A DNA stretch of 44,616 nt from Pseudonocardia acidicola (GCF_012911935.1 NZ_JAAXLA010000057.1:1-44616), one strand, 5' to 3'; shown: positions 34,651-43,609, counted from the stretch's first letter. Notes: generated from the sequence alone by a model not told the origin. Made by a program: numbers and translations.

Positions 34651-35577
34651 GTGTCGGTTTCGGCGCCCGCCGTGCTGGTCATCGCGGTGCCCGCCGCGGT
34701 GATCGGCGCAGCGAGCTTCGGGCTGGCCAGCGCTCTCCAGCAGCGTGCCACCAAGGAGGTGCCGACCACCGGCGCCCTCGACCCGCGGCTGCTGCTGGAC
34801 CTCGTGCGCCGGCCGACGTGGGTGCTGGCGACGGGGACCGTCGTCCTCGGCCTGGCATTGCAGGTCGTTGCGCTCGCCTTCGCTCCGTTGACCCTGGTCC
34901 AGCCGTTGCTGGTGACGGGCATCCTGTTCGGCACGATCTTCTCGGCCTGGTTGGGCCGTCGCCGGCTGGACCGGCAGATCCTCCTCGGCGCAGTGGCCTG
35001 CGTGATCGGGCTGGCGACGTTCCTGTCGCTCGCCCGGCCGAGCGACAGCTCCACCACCCTCCCGGGGCTGCCCAGGCTGCTGCCGTTGGCGGTGGTCCTG
35101 GCGGCGATCATCGCGGGCTGTCTCGGTGTCGCCGTGGCGTCGCGATACGCCCGCGGCGCGCGCGTGGCCGCGCTGGCCCTTGCCACCGGGGTGTGCTATG
35201 GGGTCACCGCCGGTCTGATGAAGGTCGTGACCGGGCAGATCCGCGCCGGGGCGCCGGCCGAGATCTTCCTGCACCCCGCCTTCTACGTCGTGTGTGTGCT
35301 CGGACCGGTGGGGTTCCTGCTCAGCCAGAACACGTTCCAGCACGGCGTCCTCATCGCGCCCGCGCTGGCTGTGATCACGATCGTGGATCCACTGGTCGGC
35401 ATCGCCATCGGGGTCAGCTGGCTCGACGAGCGACTGGACAGCTCACTCCCTGTGCTGGTCGGCCAGACGATCTCGGCGGTGGTCCTGATCGGTGGCGTCA
35501 CGCTGCTGGCCCATCGCGGTACCCGGGTGCGCCACGAGATCGAACGGCGCGCGCAGCGCTGCGTGGAACCGCGGTGA
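34651..35577 (+). CDS. DMT-superfamily membrane transporter
   Basis: A 308-residue protein with about nine to ten hydrophobic segments and the internal duplication of DMT/EamA-type carriers. GASFGLASALQQRATKE resembles actinobacterial DMT proteins often labelled integral membrane or NIPA-like. Substrate unknown. GTG 34651 follows GAGGGAGG. It is divergent from hpnC. Confidence 0.8.
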   Translation: MSVSAPAVLVIAVPAAVIGAASFGLASALQQRATKEVPTTGALDPRLLLDLVRRPTWVLATGTVVLGLALQVVALAFAPLTLVQPLLVTGILFGTIFSAWLGRRRLDRQILLGAVACVIGLATFLSLARPSDSSTTLPGLPRLLPLAVVLAAIIAGCLGVAVASRYARGARVAALALATGVCYGVTAGLMKVVTGQIRAGAPAEIFLHPAFYVVCVLGPVGFLLSQNTFQHGVLIAPALAVITIVDPLVGIAIGVSWLDERLDSSLPVLVGQTISAVVLIGGVTLLAHRGTRVRHEIERRAQRCVEPR

Positions 35578-35622
35578 CGACGGTGCGGCCGGCCGACCGG
35601 TTCGGCTGACCGCGTCGACGGA

Positions 35623-36279
35623 TCAGGCCGGGGCGCCCGCGCCGAACCGCAACCGAATGCCCTCGCCGCGCAGTTCCCGGCGGAACCACAGCAGCGACGC
35701 CAGCGCCGCCAGGCCCACCATGCTGTACGACACGGCGGTCGTCATCACCATGAAGTCGCCCAGCGTGGCCTTGGCCAGAGCCCACAGCGTCGCCGCCCCG
35801 TTCATGAGGAACACCACCGCCCACAACAGCGACACCCGGCGGAAGAACCGCTGGACGCGTGGGTTGCGGGTGAGCGTGGTGGGGAAGGCACAGAAGTCGT
35901 CGGCGAGCCGCGCGAGCAGCGGCCGTCGCAGCGGCACCGTCGCCAGCAGCAGGGCCGCGAACAGGAAGTTCTGCAGTGTGGGTTGGAGGAAGTACAGGAA
36001 CGCGCTGCCGGTCGCGAAGCCGATGGCGGAGCGGACGACGAGCAGCCCGGTGGTCAGCAACAACACGGCGGGCACAGGGGTCCGGGTGACCAGTCGCACC
36101 AGCAGGACGGCGAGCGCCCAGCCGAGCGCTGCGACCACTCCGCCGGTGAAGTTCGTCAGCATCTGCAACAGGTAGAAGAGCCCGAGGGGTGCAAGGACCA
36201 CCTCGGCGAGGTGCAGCGCCCCCCGTCGCAGCTGAGCGGAGACGGCCCCGAGATGGATCGTGTGGGGTACAGGAAGCAT
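35623..36279 (-). CDS. VC0807-like integral membrane protein
   Basis: A 218-residue membrane protein with about six hydrophobic segments, and motifs around FYLLQMLTNFTGG, FYLFQ-like FLYFLQPTLQNFLFA and RVSLLWAVVFLMNG. These recall the VC0807 family related to intracellular septation protein A. No function is established. ATG 36279 was chosen; GTG 36282 and TTG 36288 are alternatives. Confidence 0.65.
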   Translation of the reverse strand: MLPVPHTIHLGAVSAQLRRGALHLAEVVLAPLGLFYLLQMLTNFTGGVVAALGWALAVLLVRLVTRTPVPAVLLLTTGLLVVRSAIGFATGSAFLYFLQPTLQNFLFAALLLATVPLRRPLLARLADDFCAFPTTLTRNPRVQRFFRRVSLLWAVVFLMNGAATLWALAKATLGDFMVMTTAVSYSMVGLAALASLLWFRRELRGEGIRLRFGAGAPA

Positions 36280-36395
36280 CACCCTCAAGGGTAGCGGCAG
36301 TCCACGCCCACAGCTCGTGTCTGGCGATCCCAGGGTGTGAACCTGCCCTCGCAGCGGGTGGCGGACCGCGACGTGGCGGGGCTCCCCGGGCCCGC

Positions 36396-36427
36396 GGCCC
36401 GCTGTGCCTCGAACGGCACAGCGGGCC
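36396..36427 (-). terminator. Terminator after glnK
   Basis: Perfect 13-bp stem (36396-36408 with 36415-36427), loop TCGAAC, starting 16 nt past the glnK stop on the minus strand. Confidence 0.7.
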
Positions 36428-36443
36428 CGGTACCTGCCGCCCC

Positions 36444-36782
36444 TCAGACCGCGTCGCTGCCGCGCTCGCCGGTCCGGACCCGGACCACGGTCTCGACCGG
36501 GGTCACCCAGACCTTCCCGTCACCGATCTTGCCGGTGCGCGCCGCCTCGACCACGGCATCGACCACCTTGTCCGCGAGGACGTCGTCGGCGACGACCTCC
36601 ACCCGGACCTTCGGCACGAAATCCACCGAGTACTCCGCACCCCGGTAGACCTCGGTGTGGCCCTTCTGCCGGCCGTAGCCCCGCACCTCGCTGACCGTCA
36701 TCCCCAGCACACCGGCCTGCTCCAGGGCGCCCTTGACGTCCTCCAGTACGAACGGCTTGACGATCGCCGTGATCAGCTTCAT
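36444..36782 (-). CDS. glnK: PII nitrogen regulatory protein
   Basis: A 112-residue PII protein, full length. The T-loop carries Tyr51 in RGAEYSVDF, the usual site of uridylylation or, in actinobacteria, adenylylation. The signature KVWVTPVETVVRVRTGERG is at the C-terminus. It senses 2-oxoglutarate, ATP and ADP, and plugs AmtB. It follows amtB by 3 nt, the classic amtB-glnK operon. The usual third gene, glnD, is not here. Confidence 0.93.
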   Translation of the reverse strand: MKLITAIVKPFVLEDVKGALEQAGVLGMTVSEVRGYGRQKGHTEVYRGAEYSVDFVPKVRVEVVADDVLADKVVDAVVEAARTGKIGDGKVWVTPVETVVRVRTGERGSDAV

Positions 36783-36785
36783 CGC

Positions 36786-38186
36786 TCAGCCCTCCTTCCC
36801 GGCGGCCGCAGGAACCTGACCGGCCGACGCGGGGACCGGACGCGCGGCGCCCGGACCGCTGCCGCCGCCGAGGCTCGAGTAGTCGTAGCCGGTCTCGGCG
36901 TGCTCGGTCTCGTCGACGCCTTCGACCTCGGCCTCCTCCTCCACCCGGAAGCCGATCGTGAACCTGATGAGGTAGCCCAGGAGCAGCGCGATGACGAACG
37001 AGTAGGCCATGACCGCGCCCGCGGCGAGCGCCTGGCGACCGAGCTGGGTGAAACCGCCGCCGTAGAACAGGCCGTTCTCGCCCAGCGCGGCCGAGTTCAC
37101 GCTCTTGGTACCGAAGAAACCGATCAGCAGGGTGCCGATGATGCCGCCCACCAGGTGGACGCCGACGACATCGAGCGAGTCGTCGAAGCCGAAACGGAAC
37201 TTCAGGCCCACCGCGAACGCACAGACCGCTCCGGCGATCACGCCGATCGCGAGCGCGCCCATCGGGGCGACGAAACCGCAGGCAGGCGTGATCGCGACCA
37301 GGCCCGCCACCGCACCGGAGGCCGCGCCCAGGGTGGTGGGCCTGCCGTCGCGGAACTGCTCGACGAGCAGCCAGCCGAGCACGGCCGCGCACGTCGCCAG
37401 GGTGGTGTTCGTGAAGGCGACACCGGCCAGGTCACTCGCGCTCAGCGCGGAGCCGGCGTTGAAGCCGTACCAGCCGAACCACAGCAGGCTCGCCCCGAGC
37501 AGCACGAACGGAAGGCTGTGCGGGCGCATGCGCTCCCGTGGCCAGCCCTTGCGGCGGCCCAGCACGATGGCCAGCGCGAGACCCGCGGCGCCGGCGTTGA
37601 TGTGCACGGCGGTCCCGCCCGCGAAGTCCTCGGCCTTCAGGATGTTCGTGATCCAGCCGCCCTTGTTGCCGGGCCCGGTGAAGCCGTCGAACGAGAAGAC
37701 CCAGTGGGCCACCGGGAAGTAGCAGAGGCTGACCCAGCCGACGACGAAGGCGGTCCAGGCCCAGAACCTGGTCCGGTCCGCGATCGCGCCCGAGATCAGC
37801 GCCGGGGTGATGACCGCGAACATCAACTGGAACATGACGAAGGTCGTCGCCGGGAGCGCGTCGGCGCCGGGCCACGGGGTCGTCACCGCTCCCGTCGCGG
37901 GGTCGGTCGTCGCGGCACCGACGAGGTGCCCGATGGTGTTCGCGAGACCGGCGAACTCGTTGTTGCCGACCAGGCCTGCGAACGCGTCATTCCCGAAGGC
38001 CCAGCTGTAGCCGAAGAGCGACCACAGGACGCCCACGACGGCCAGGCAGATGACGTTCATCATCAGCATGTTGAGGACGCTCTTGCTACGGACCATGCCT
38101 CCGTAGAAGAACGCCAGACCAGGGGTCATCAGCATCACGAGCGCGGCGCTGGCGAGCACCCAGGCGGTATCCCCTGAGTTGATCAC
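36786..38186 (-). CDS. amtB: Ammonium transporter
   Basis: A 466-residue Amt protein with eleven expected membrane segments. It holds AFFYGGMVRSKSVLNMLMM, the pore-lining GGTAVHINAGAAGL and FDDSLDVVGVHLVGGIIG with its conserved histidine. A polar Gly/Pro/Glu-rich C-terminal tail follows. GTG 38186 was chosen because GGGAGGA lies 5 nt upstream; ATG 38201 lacks one. A GlnR-like box lies about 50 bp upstream. Confidence 0.93.
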   Translation of the reverse strand: MINSGDTAWVLASAALVMLMTPGLAFFYGGMVRSKSVLNMLMMNVICLAVVGVLWSLFGYSWAFGNDAFAGLVGNNEFAGLANTIGHLVGAATTDPATGAVTTPWPGADALPATTFVMFQLMFAVITPALISGAIADRTRFWAWTAFVVGWVSLCYFPVAHWVFSFDGFTGPGNKGGWITNILKAEDFAGGTAVHINAGAAGLALAIVLGRRKGWPRERMRPHSLPFVLLGASLLWFGWYGFNAGSALSASDLAGVAFTNTTLATCAAVLGWLLVEQFRDGRPTTLGAASGAVAGLVAITPACGFVAPMGALAIGVIAGAVCAFAVGLKFRFGFDDSLDVVGVHLVGGIIGTLLIGFFGTKSVNSAALGENGLFYGGGFTQLGRQALAAGAVMAYSFVIALLLGYLIRFTIGFRVEEEAEVEGVDETEHAETGYDYSSLGGGSGPGAARPVPASAGQVPAAAGKEG

Positions 38187-38232
38187 ATTGTCCTCCCGCA
38201 TTCCGTCAGCTGCGAAATCGTCAATTCGACTT

Positions 38233-38270
38233 GTTTCAGCGAACGATTCGCACTGTTTCCGCCTCGTGAA
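38233..38270 (-). promoter_or_regulatory. GlnR-like box upstream of amtB
   Basis: On the minus strand: TTCAC, six bases, GAAAC, then a second GAAAC exactly 22 nt after the first, the a-b-a-b spacing of GlnR sites (the second a-site is degenerate). It ends 46 nt before the amtB start. GlnR controls amtB in streptomycetes and mycobacteria. Confidence 0.6.
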
Positions 38271-38543
38271 CGACCTGCACGTTTCGGTCACTCGCGCATT
38301 GCCCGCCGGTGCCGCACGGGCTTCCACCGGTCGTCACGACATTCGGTCCACCGATCAGGTGCACGAATGCTCGATCCTTCCCATCAGGGAGGAATGTGTC
38401 GTACCGGAGCAATTCCGACCGTCCCGCCGGGCCGAAAATCCGGGAGAGGTTGGGCGCGGCGGGCGGAAGCGCCGCATCACGCGGTCCTGGCACGGTTCGC
38501 TGCTGGTGCCACAGCCATCGCCCGCTCATCGAAGGAGCAGCGG

Positions 38544-39038
38544 ATGAGATCGGGTCCGGTCCTCATCGGTTTCGACGGCACGTCGGCGGCGGAGCAGGCG
38601 CTGCGCGAAGCGGCGGAGCTGCTGGCGCCGCGACCGGCGCTCGTGGTCGTCGTGGTGGAACCGGATCGGGCCTTCACGGCGGTCCTGGGCCCCATCCTCA
38701 CGGCCAACATCCCGGCGACCACCACCGAGATCCGCACAGCGGTCGAGGTCGAGCAGAAGACGATCGACGAGGCGAAGCGGCTCGCCGGGAAGGGCGCGGC
38801 GATGGCGCAGGAGGCCGGCTTCCCGGCCGAGGGCCTCGCGGTCGCCGACGATGCGAGCGTCGCCGGCACGCTGGTGCGGCTGGCCGAGAAGCGCAACGCG
38901 CAGTCGATCGTGCTGGGGCACCACAGGTACGGCGCGCTGAGCGAGATCGTGCTGGGCAGCACGGCCCGAGACGTGATCAAGCGCGCGCCCTGCCCGGTGC
39001 TGGTGGTGCGTGAGAGCGACGAGCCCAAGAACCGGTGA
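38544..39038 (+). CDS. Universal stress protein (UspA family)
   Basis: A 164-residue single-domain UspA protein. The start VLIGFDGTSAAEQALREA and the ATP-binding motif G-2x-G-9x-G in GHHRYGALSEIVLGSTA near residues 130-146 are clear. Usp proteins bind ATP and help survival under stress. ATG 38544 follows GAAGGAG. It overlaps the next gene by GTGA. Confidence 0.9.
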   Translation: MRSGPVLIGFDGTSAAEQALREAAELLAPRPALVVVVVEPDRAFTAVLGPILTANIPATTTEIRTAVEVEQKTIDEAKRLAGKGAAMAQEAGFPAEGLAVADDASVAGTLVRLAEKRNAQSIVLGHHRYGALSEIVLGSTARDVIKRAPCPVLVVRESDEPKNR

Positions 39039-39913
39039 CGGCCCGTTCGGCCGGCCGGCTCGCGGAGCGGACAGGGCGGTGGTGTCCTGGGTACATGGGC
39101 CAGCCGGATCACGGACTGTTCGGGCCCCGGTCGATCACCTGGCGGGTGCACCTCGAACCGGTCATGTGGGTGGCGGGGATGCGGGCGCTGCTGCTGCAGT
39201 CGCTGCATCCCCGGGTGATGCGCGGGACCTACCAGAACTCGGCCCTGTTCGATCCGAAGAAGGCATGGCCGCGGTTCCAACGGACCGTCGAATTCGTGGG
39301 CACCCGTACCTTCGGGACCACCGCGGACGTCGAGGCCGCCGCAGCGCGGGTTCGCGGGCTGCACAGCCGGCTGCGTGGCTATGACCCCGACACCGGCCGC
39401 GAGTTCCGCATCGACGAGCCGGCCGGCCTGCTCTGGGTGCATTGCGGCGAGATCGACTCCTACGTCGACGTCGCCCGGCGCGCCGGGATCGTCGACGACA
39501 CCGAGGCCGACGCCTACGTCGCCGAGAGCGTCCGGGCCGCCGCGGTGATCGGCCTGGACCCCGCCGATGTGCCGGCGTCGGGGACCGGGTTGCGCGCGTA
39601 CTTCGACGATGTCCGCCCCGAGCTGTACGTGTGCGACGAGGCCCGCCGCGCGGCCGTCAACCTGCTCGTACCGCGGGGACCGGCGCCCGCCCAGGCGAAG
39701 TTGCTGATCTCGGCGATCTCGACGCTGGGCTTCATGACGCTGCCCCGCTGGGCCCGCCGGCTCTACGGGCTCCCCGGGCTGCCGACCACGGACCTCGGGG
39801 CGTCGCTCACCCTGCGGGCCCTGCACGGGGCGACGGACCTGCTGCCCGACGTGCCCGCACCCCCGGAGATCGAGGAGGCGCGGCGGCTCGTACGCGCCGC
39901 AGCGGACGGCTGA
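39035..39913 (+). CDS. MpaB/DUF2236-family oxygenase-like protein
   Basis: A 292-residue protein of the DUF2236 family, which includes latex-clearing protein and MpaB. Features are MRALLLQSLHPRVMRG with a conserved His, then EFVGTRTFGTTADVEAA, LWVHCGEIDSYV and later LPRWARRLYGLPG. Lcp relatives hold heme b through such histidines; the substrate here is unknown. GTG 39035 overlaps the UspA stop, so they are cotranscribed. Confidence 0.8.
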   Translation: MTARSAGRLAERTGRWCPGYMGQPDHGLFGPRSITWRVHLEPVMWVAGMRALLLQSLHPRVMRGTYQNSALFDPKKAWPRFQRTVEFVGTRTFGTTADVEAAAARVRGLHSRLRGYDPDTGREFRIDEPAGLLWVHCGEIDSYVDVARRAGIVDDTEADAYVAESVRAAAVIGLDPADVPASGTGLRAYFDDVRPELYVCDEARRAAVNLLVPRGPAPAQAKLLISAISTLGFMTLPRWARRLYGLPGLPTTDLGASLTLRALHGATDLLPDVPAPPEIEEARRLVRAAADG

Positions 39914-40063
39914 CGCCCCGGGCTGCCGTCCGCTGCGGCGCTCGCACTCGGCCTCGACCGGACCCGCCGCCGGCCACCGCGTCGGTGCCCTGCCCGCCTC
40001 GCGACGGCCGACCGAGGACGGGAGATCCGATTGGTCGTACGTCCCCGACGAAGGATGTTCCCG

Positions 40064-40425
40064 GTGAGTGACCCCGAGGTGCCGCCACTGCTCGACCGGA
40101 TCGCCCGCGCTGTGTCCGGGGCGATCGGCCGCGCACGTCCCGAACTCGCGGCATCGGACCCCGTGGTGCGACGGTCCGAACACCCCGACTTCCCGTCGAA
40201 CGCCGCACTCGCCCTGGCCGGCCGCCGACCTCACCGCCGCACTCGACGACACCGGGGTCGGACCGATCACGTCGGTCGAGCCGTCGGGACCGGGGTTCCT
40301 CAACATCTCCGTGTCCGACCCGTGATCTGGAGCCCGGTGTCCGAGCACCTGGCGAGCCCGCGCCCGGGTGCCGGCTCCCCGAGGACCGGCCCCGCACGGT
40401 GATCGACTACGCGGCGCCCGACATC
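40064..40425 (+). pseudogene. argS: Decayed arginyl-tRNA synthetase N-terminal fragment
   Basis: Pieces of the ArgRS N-terminal domain lie in different frames. From GTG 40064 (or ATG 40055): VSDPEVPPLLDRIARAVSGA and DPVVRRSEHPDFPSNAALALA. After a shift near 40217: ADLTAALDDTG and VEPSGPGFLNISV, then a stop at 40323. A further piece, RTVIDYAAPDI, at about 40394-40425 matches the VDYSSPNIAK region that leads into the catalytic core. The core with HIGH and KMSK is absent. The active argS must be elsewhere, so this is a leftover second copy. The stretch 39914-40063 shows nothing else. Confidence 0.75.
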
Positions 40426-40440
40426 GGCGTCGTGCCCCCC

Positions 40441-41445
40441 TCAGCCGGCCGTGCAGGGGCCTGCGCCCGCCGCGGTGGCCGGGTCGAGCGCCCGGCCCAA
40501 CCAGGTCATGAACGCCGGGTGGTCCGCCGCCCGGCTCAGGCGCAGCGGCACCCCGTCCGCGGGGTCTTCGCTCATCCGGCCGATCGCGTCGAGGGCGACC
40601 GCGACGGGCGCGGAGTCGACGAAGGGCAGCCCGAGCGCGGCGGACAGGGTCAGCGCGTCGTGCTGGATCGTCGCCGGATGCCAGCCGGCGTACCAGCGGT
40701 CCAGGTGTGCGACCAGAATCGAGGCCCAGGGCGGCGCGGCGGGCGCGGCGAGCGCCCGGTAGATCGGGTGCTCCGCGGTGACCTGCAGCGCCGGGGTGAA
40801 GGTGACGTCGGAGGCGATGAACTCCGGGGCCCGCAGCTCGCCCGCGGCGACCGCAGCCAGCACCCGGTGGGCGGCCGCGACGTCGAGCCGGATGTTGTGC
40901 TCGGCCCGGTCGGGGTGGCGGTAGTTGAGCGCTCCCCCCATCTGGGTCACCCGCAGCCGCCCCACCAGCTCCGGCGCCACCTCGATCAGGTGGGCGAGGT
41001 TGGTCAGCGGGCCCATCCCGACCCAGCGCACCGGCCCCTCGGTGCCGGCGCAGGCCGCCCGGACCGCTGCGACCACGTCATCGGGTGCGAGCGGCACCGG
41101 GTCCGGAGTCAGGCCGTCCACGCAGTAGTAGCGGGTGTCCCACACCGCAGGGCCCGCGGCCACCGCCACATCGGTCCGCCCGAGGGCGTCGAGCAGGAAC
41201 CGGGCGAAGCGGGCCCGCTGCCCGTGCCCGACCGGCGGCCGGGTCTCGTCGCAGGTCAGCACCAGTGCCAACCGGGGTTGGTGCCGGGCCGCGGCCGCGA
41301 CGGCCAGGGCATCGTCGGCGTCCCCGCCGATGTCGGTGTCGATGATGATCGGGGCCTCGCGCAGGTCCTCCGGCGGGCCCCCGGCGGCGCGCAGCTCCGC
41401 GCTGGTCACCCGCTGTGCGGCCACGGTCGGGGAACCCGGCATCAT
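40441..41445 (-). CDS. Inosine/uridine-preferring nucleoside hydrolase family protein
   Basis: A 334-residue protein. The calcium-binding motif DTDIGGDADDALA starts near residue 36, and VRWVGMGPLTNLAHLIE and QMGGALNYRHPDRAEHNI follow, as in the IUNH family. It hydrolyses the N-glycosidic bond of nucleosides for salvage; specificity is not readable. ATG 41445 follows CGGAG. It ends right beside the argS remnant and lies 55 nt after a methyltransferase gene on the same strand. Confidence 0.87.
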   Translation of the reverse strand: MMPGSPTVAAQRVTSAELRAAGGPPEDLREAPIIIDTDIGGDADDALAVAAAARHQPRLALVLTCDETRPPVGHGQRARFARFLLDALGRTDVAVAAGPAVWDTRYYCVDGLTPDPVPLAPDDVVAAVRAACAGTEGPVRWVGMGPLTNLAHLIEVAPELVGRLRVTQMGGALNYRHPDRAEHNIRLDVAAAHRVLAAVAAGELRAPEFIASDVTFTPALQVTAEHPIYRALAAPAAPPWASILVAHLDRWYAGWHPATIQHDALTLSAALGLPFVDSAPVAVALDAIGRMSEDPADGVPLRLSRAADHPAFMTWLGRALDPATAAGAGPCTAG

Positions 41446-41500
41446 CGTGACTCCGGTCCATCGGCTCGTGTGAGGCTGTCGGAAACATGCCGGGGTCGGC

Positions 41501-42670
41501 TCAGTCGACATCGACGCAGATCAGCCCCCACGGCCGGTCTCGCACCCGCGTCATGACCAGGGTCGCCCGGCGCGTCCCGGACAGTTTGAGCCGCTTGTGC
41601 AACTGGCCGACGTCACCGGCCAAGCCACGTCGTCGGATGTCGACGGCGCCGATGTCGAGCTGCCGCAGCCGGGACGGCAGCTTCTTCTGGTCCCAAGGCG
41701 CGGAGTCGATGATCCGCAACGTCCGCCCGAACGGCGTCCGCAACGGCCTGTCCGCGGACAGGAAGGCGATCTGGTCGTCGATCTTCCAGGCGTCCAGGCT
41801 CCGGGCGAGCTCCTCCACCAGGCCGGCCCTCGTGACGGCGGGGTTGGGGTCGAGCAGGAACTCCCCCGGCGCCTGCGCGGGCACCGTCGGGCCGGGTGCC
41901 GGGACGAGGGTGTGCCCCTCGGGCAGGATCGTCGCCCGGGTGCTGGAGGCGGCGAGGGCCGGGGACCAGGCGACCGCCTCCTTCAGGTCGCGGCCGAGGG
42001 CGATGAACTCCAGTTCCCATCCTGCCGGCACGGCGTCGTGCGCGAGACCGGGCGCCGCCTTGACGCCGACCGATCCCACGCGGTCGGCGAGGGCGACACA
42101 CCAGTCCAGCGGCGGTTCGCTGTCCCCGACGCGCAGCCGTCGATTCCCGGATCGACGGGCAGGATCGATGAACACGGCGTCCACGTCGGCCAGATCGGCC
42201 TCCCGCACGTCCGCCTCGAGGAATGTCACGTGGCCGGCGACGCCGTAGACCGCGGCGTTGGCCCGAGCGATACGCAGATGCAGCGGGTCGCGATCGACGG
42301 CCACCGCGGCGCGGCCGTCGGCCATGGCGATCAGGTCCCCACCGATCCCGCAACAGAGGTCCGCCACACGGGTCGCGCCCGCGTATCGGCGGGCGCGATG
42401 CCGGGCCACCACCTCCGAGGAGGCCTGCTCGAGTCCGGCGCGGGTGAAGAACATGGCCTCGGCCCGGTCGAACTTCGCGTGTGCGCGCTGCCGCAGCTCG
42501 TGCTGGGCGAGCGCCTCGACGACCACCTCCGTGGGATACCGGGCGCGAAGGGCGGCTCCGAGTCGCAGCGCCGTGTCCGGACCGGCGCTCTCCGCTGCGA
42601 GCTGGTCGAGCAGATCCGCGGTGTCCGGGGCCAACAGCGCCTCGAACCGTTCTACGCTCGGTTCAGCCAT
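41501..42670 (-). CDS. Class I SAM methyltransferase with THUMP-like domain
   Basis: A 389-residue protein. An N-terminal helical region is followed by the SAM-binding motif VADLCCGIGGDLIAMA near residue 106, AVDRDPLHLRIARANA, and the catalytic-loop-like FIDPARRSGNRRL. The C-terminal part (KLPSRLRQLDIGAVDIRRRG and onward) matches the THUMP-like domain family. It probably methylates RNA; target unknown. ATG 42670 gives the family N-terminus. Confidence 0.82.
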   Translation of the reverse strand: MAEPSVERFEALLAPDTADLLDQLAAESAGPDTALRLGAALRARYPTEVVVEALAQHELRQRAHAKFDRAEAMFFTRAGLEQASSEVVARHRARRYAGATRVADLCCGIGGDLIAMADGRAAVAVDRDPLHLRIARANAAVYGVAGHVTFLEADVREADLADVDAVFIDPARRSGNRRLRVGDSEPPLDWCVALADRVGSVGVKAAPGLAHDAVPAGWELEFIALGRDLKEAVAWSPALAASSTRATILPEGHTLVPAPGPTVPAQAPGEFLLDPNPAVTRAGLVEELARSLDAWKIDDQIAFLSADRPLRTPFGRTLRIIDSAPWDQKKLPSRLRQLDIGAVDIRRRGLAGDVGQLHKRLKLSGTRRATLVMTRVRDRPWGLICVDVD

Positions 42671-42727
42671 GGCCGCCCACCTCGCGAGCGCACCGTGCCC
42701 ACGTCAACCTCCGCTCGCCTCCTGCGT

Positions 42728-42744
42728 TGTGACCACACCGGTTC
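42728..42744. repeat. Direct repeat copy 1 flanking a small HTH gene
   Basis: TGTGACCACACCGGTTC, 15 of 17 identical to 43018-43034. This copy overlaps the stop codon of the HTH gene at 42743. Confidence 0.45.
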
Positions 42745-42988
42745 AGCTCTGCGAAGGCAGGACGCCGTTGCGGATCTGGGTGATCCGCCCTTTGGTGATA
42801 CCGAGGGCCGTCGCGATCTCGGTGTAGGTCATGCCCTGATCGTGCGCCTCCTCGATCGCAACTCGGCGTAGCCGCGCCAGCTCGGCCGCCTGCTGCCGAA
42901 AAGCGGCAAGCAGCATTCCTGCGCGCTGCGCGCGGCGGATCGGGTCGGGCTCCTGATGGATCTGCTCGAGCTCCGAGCTAGTCGACAC
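42743..42988 (-). CDS. Small helix-turn-helix protein
   Basis: An 81-residue protein: an N-terminal helix rich in Arg/Gln/Ala, then a sigma-region-4-like HTH, GMTYTEIATALGITKGRITQIRNG. It would bind DNA. GTG 42988 is the start. It is divergent from another small HTH protein 61 bp away. Function unknown. Confidence 0.7.
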   Translation of the reverse strand: MSTSSELEQIHQEPDPIRRAQRAGMLLAAFRQQAAELARLRRVAIEEAHDQGMTYTEIATALGITKGRITQIRNGVLPSQS

Positions 42989-43017
42989 GGATGAAGTTTA
43001 GCCCCTCTAACCTTTGC

Positions 43018-43034
43018 TGTGATCACACCGGCTC
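43018..43034. repeat. Direct repeat copy 2, between the divergent HTH genes
   Basis: TGTGATCACACCGGCTC. It begins with the perfect palindrome TGTGATCACA and lies in the 61-bp divergent promoter region, where it could be an operator for one or both HTH proteins. Confidence 0.45.
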
Positions 43035-43049
43035 CCGGGAGCGCCCACA

Positions 43050-43484
43050 ATGAACGCCGACGGCGCAGCACGACCGTCACGTTCGAGGAGGGCGACGACC
43101 ATCAGCGGTACCGAGACCTGGACCAGCCGTGAATGCGCCGAGGCCTGGGGCGTGAAGACGCCCACCTGGCTCGGGTACGTCGCTCGCGGACAGGCCCCCC
43201 AGCCATTGCCCGGCTATGACGAGAAGCGCCGTCGCCGGTGGGACGCCGAGGCGGTGCGTTCCTTCCCGCGGCCCGGCGCAGGAAGGACCCGGGCCGGCGC
43301 CACCCCCGATGCGGTGGCGCTCCTCGACGAGATGAGCGAGGTCGCCGAACGGATCGACCGGCTACGGGTGCGGCAGCGGGAACTGTTGCGGGCCGGGAAG
43401 GCCAAGGGTCTGGAGATCCGGGCGATGGCGAGAGCCCTCGGGGTCTCGCCGCAGACCGCTTACAGCTGGCTGGACGACGAGTAG
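43050..43484 (+). CDS. Two-part helix-turn-helix protein
   Basis: A 144-residue protein. The first half (WTSRECAEAWGVKTPTWLGY and onward) resembles an excisionase/MerR-like winged helix. The second half carries a coiled segment and a C-terminal HTH, IRAMARALGVSPQTAYSWL. ATG 43050 follows GGGAG. It shares a 61-bp divergent promoter with the other HTH gene. Function unknown; possible regulator. Confidence 0.65.
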   Translation: MNADGAARPSRSRRATTISGTETWTSRECAEAWGVKTPTWLGYVARGQAPQPLPGYDEKRRRRWDAEAVRSFPRPGAGRTRAGATPDAVALLDEMSEVAERIDRLRVRQRELLRAGKAKGLEIRAMARALGVSPQTAYSWLDDE

Positions 43485-43609
43485 CGACCCGGGTATCGCA
43501 GCAGACGGCGCCGGCACGCCGGCCGCCGGCGTCCCCGGGTGGAGGAGCTCGAGCCGACCCCACCCACGACGGACAGCACCCAGCCACACGTCGCCGTACC
43601 GTGGACGGT

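Noticed and set aside
34501..35343. Long minus-strand frame opposite the DMT transporter
   Set aside because: Low-complexity Arg/Gly/Asp translation antisense to a clear membrane protein with its own ribosome-binding site.
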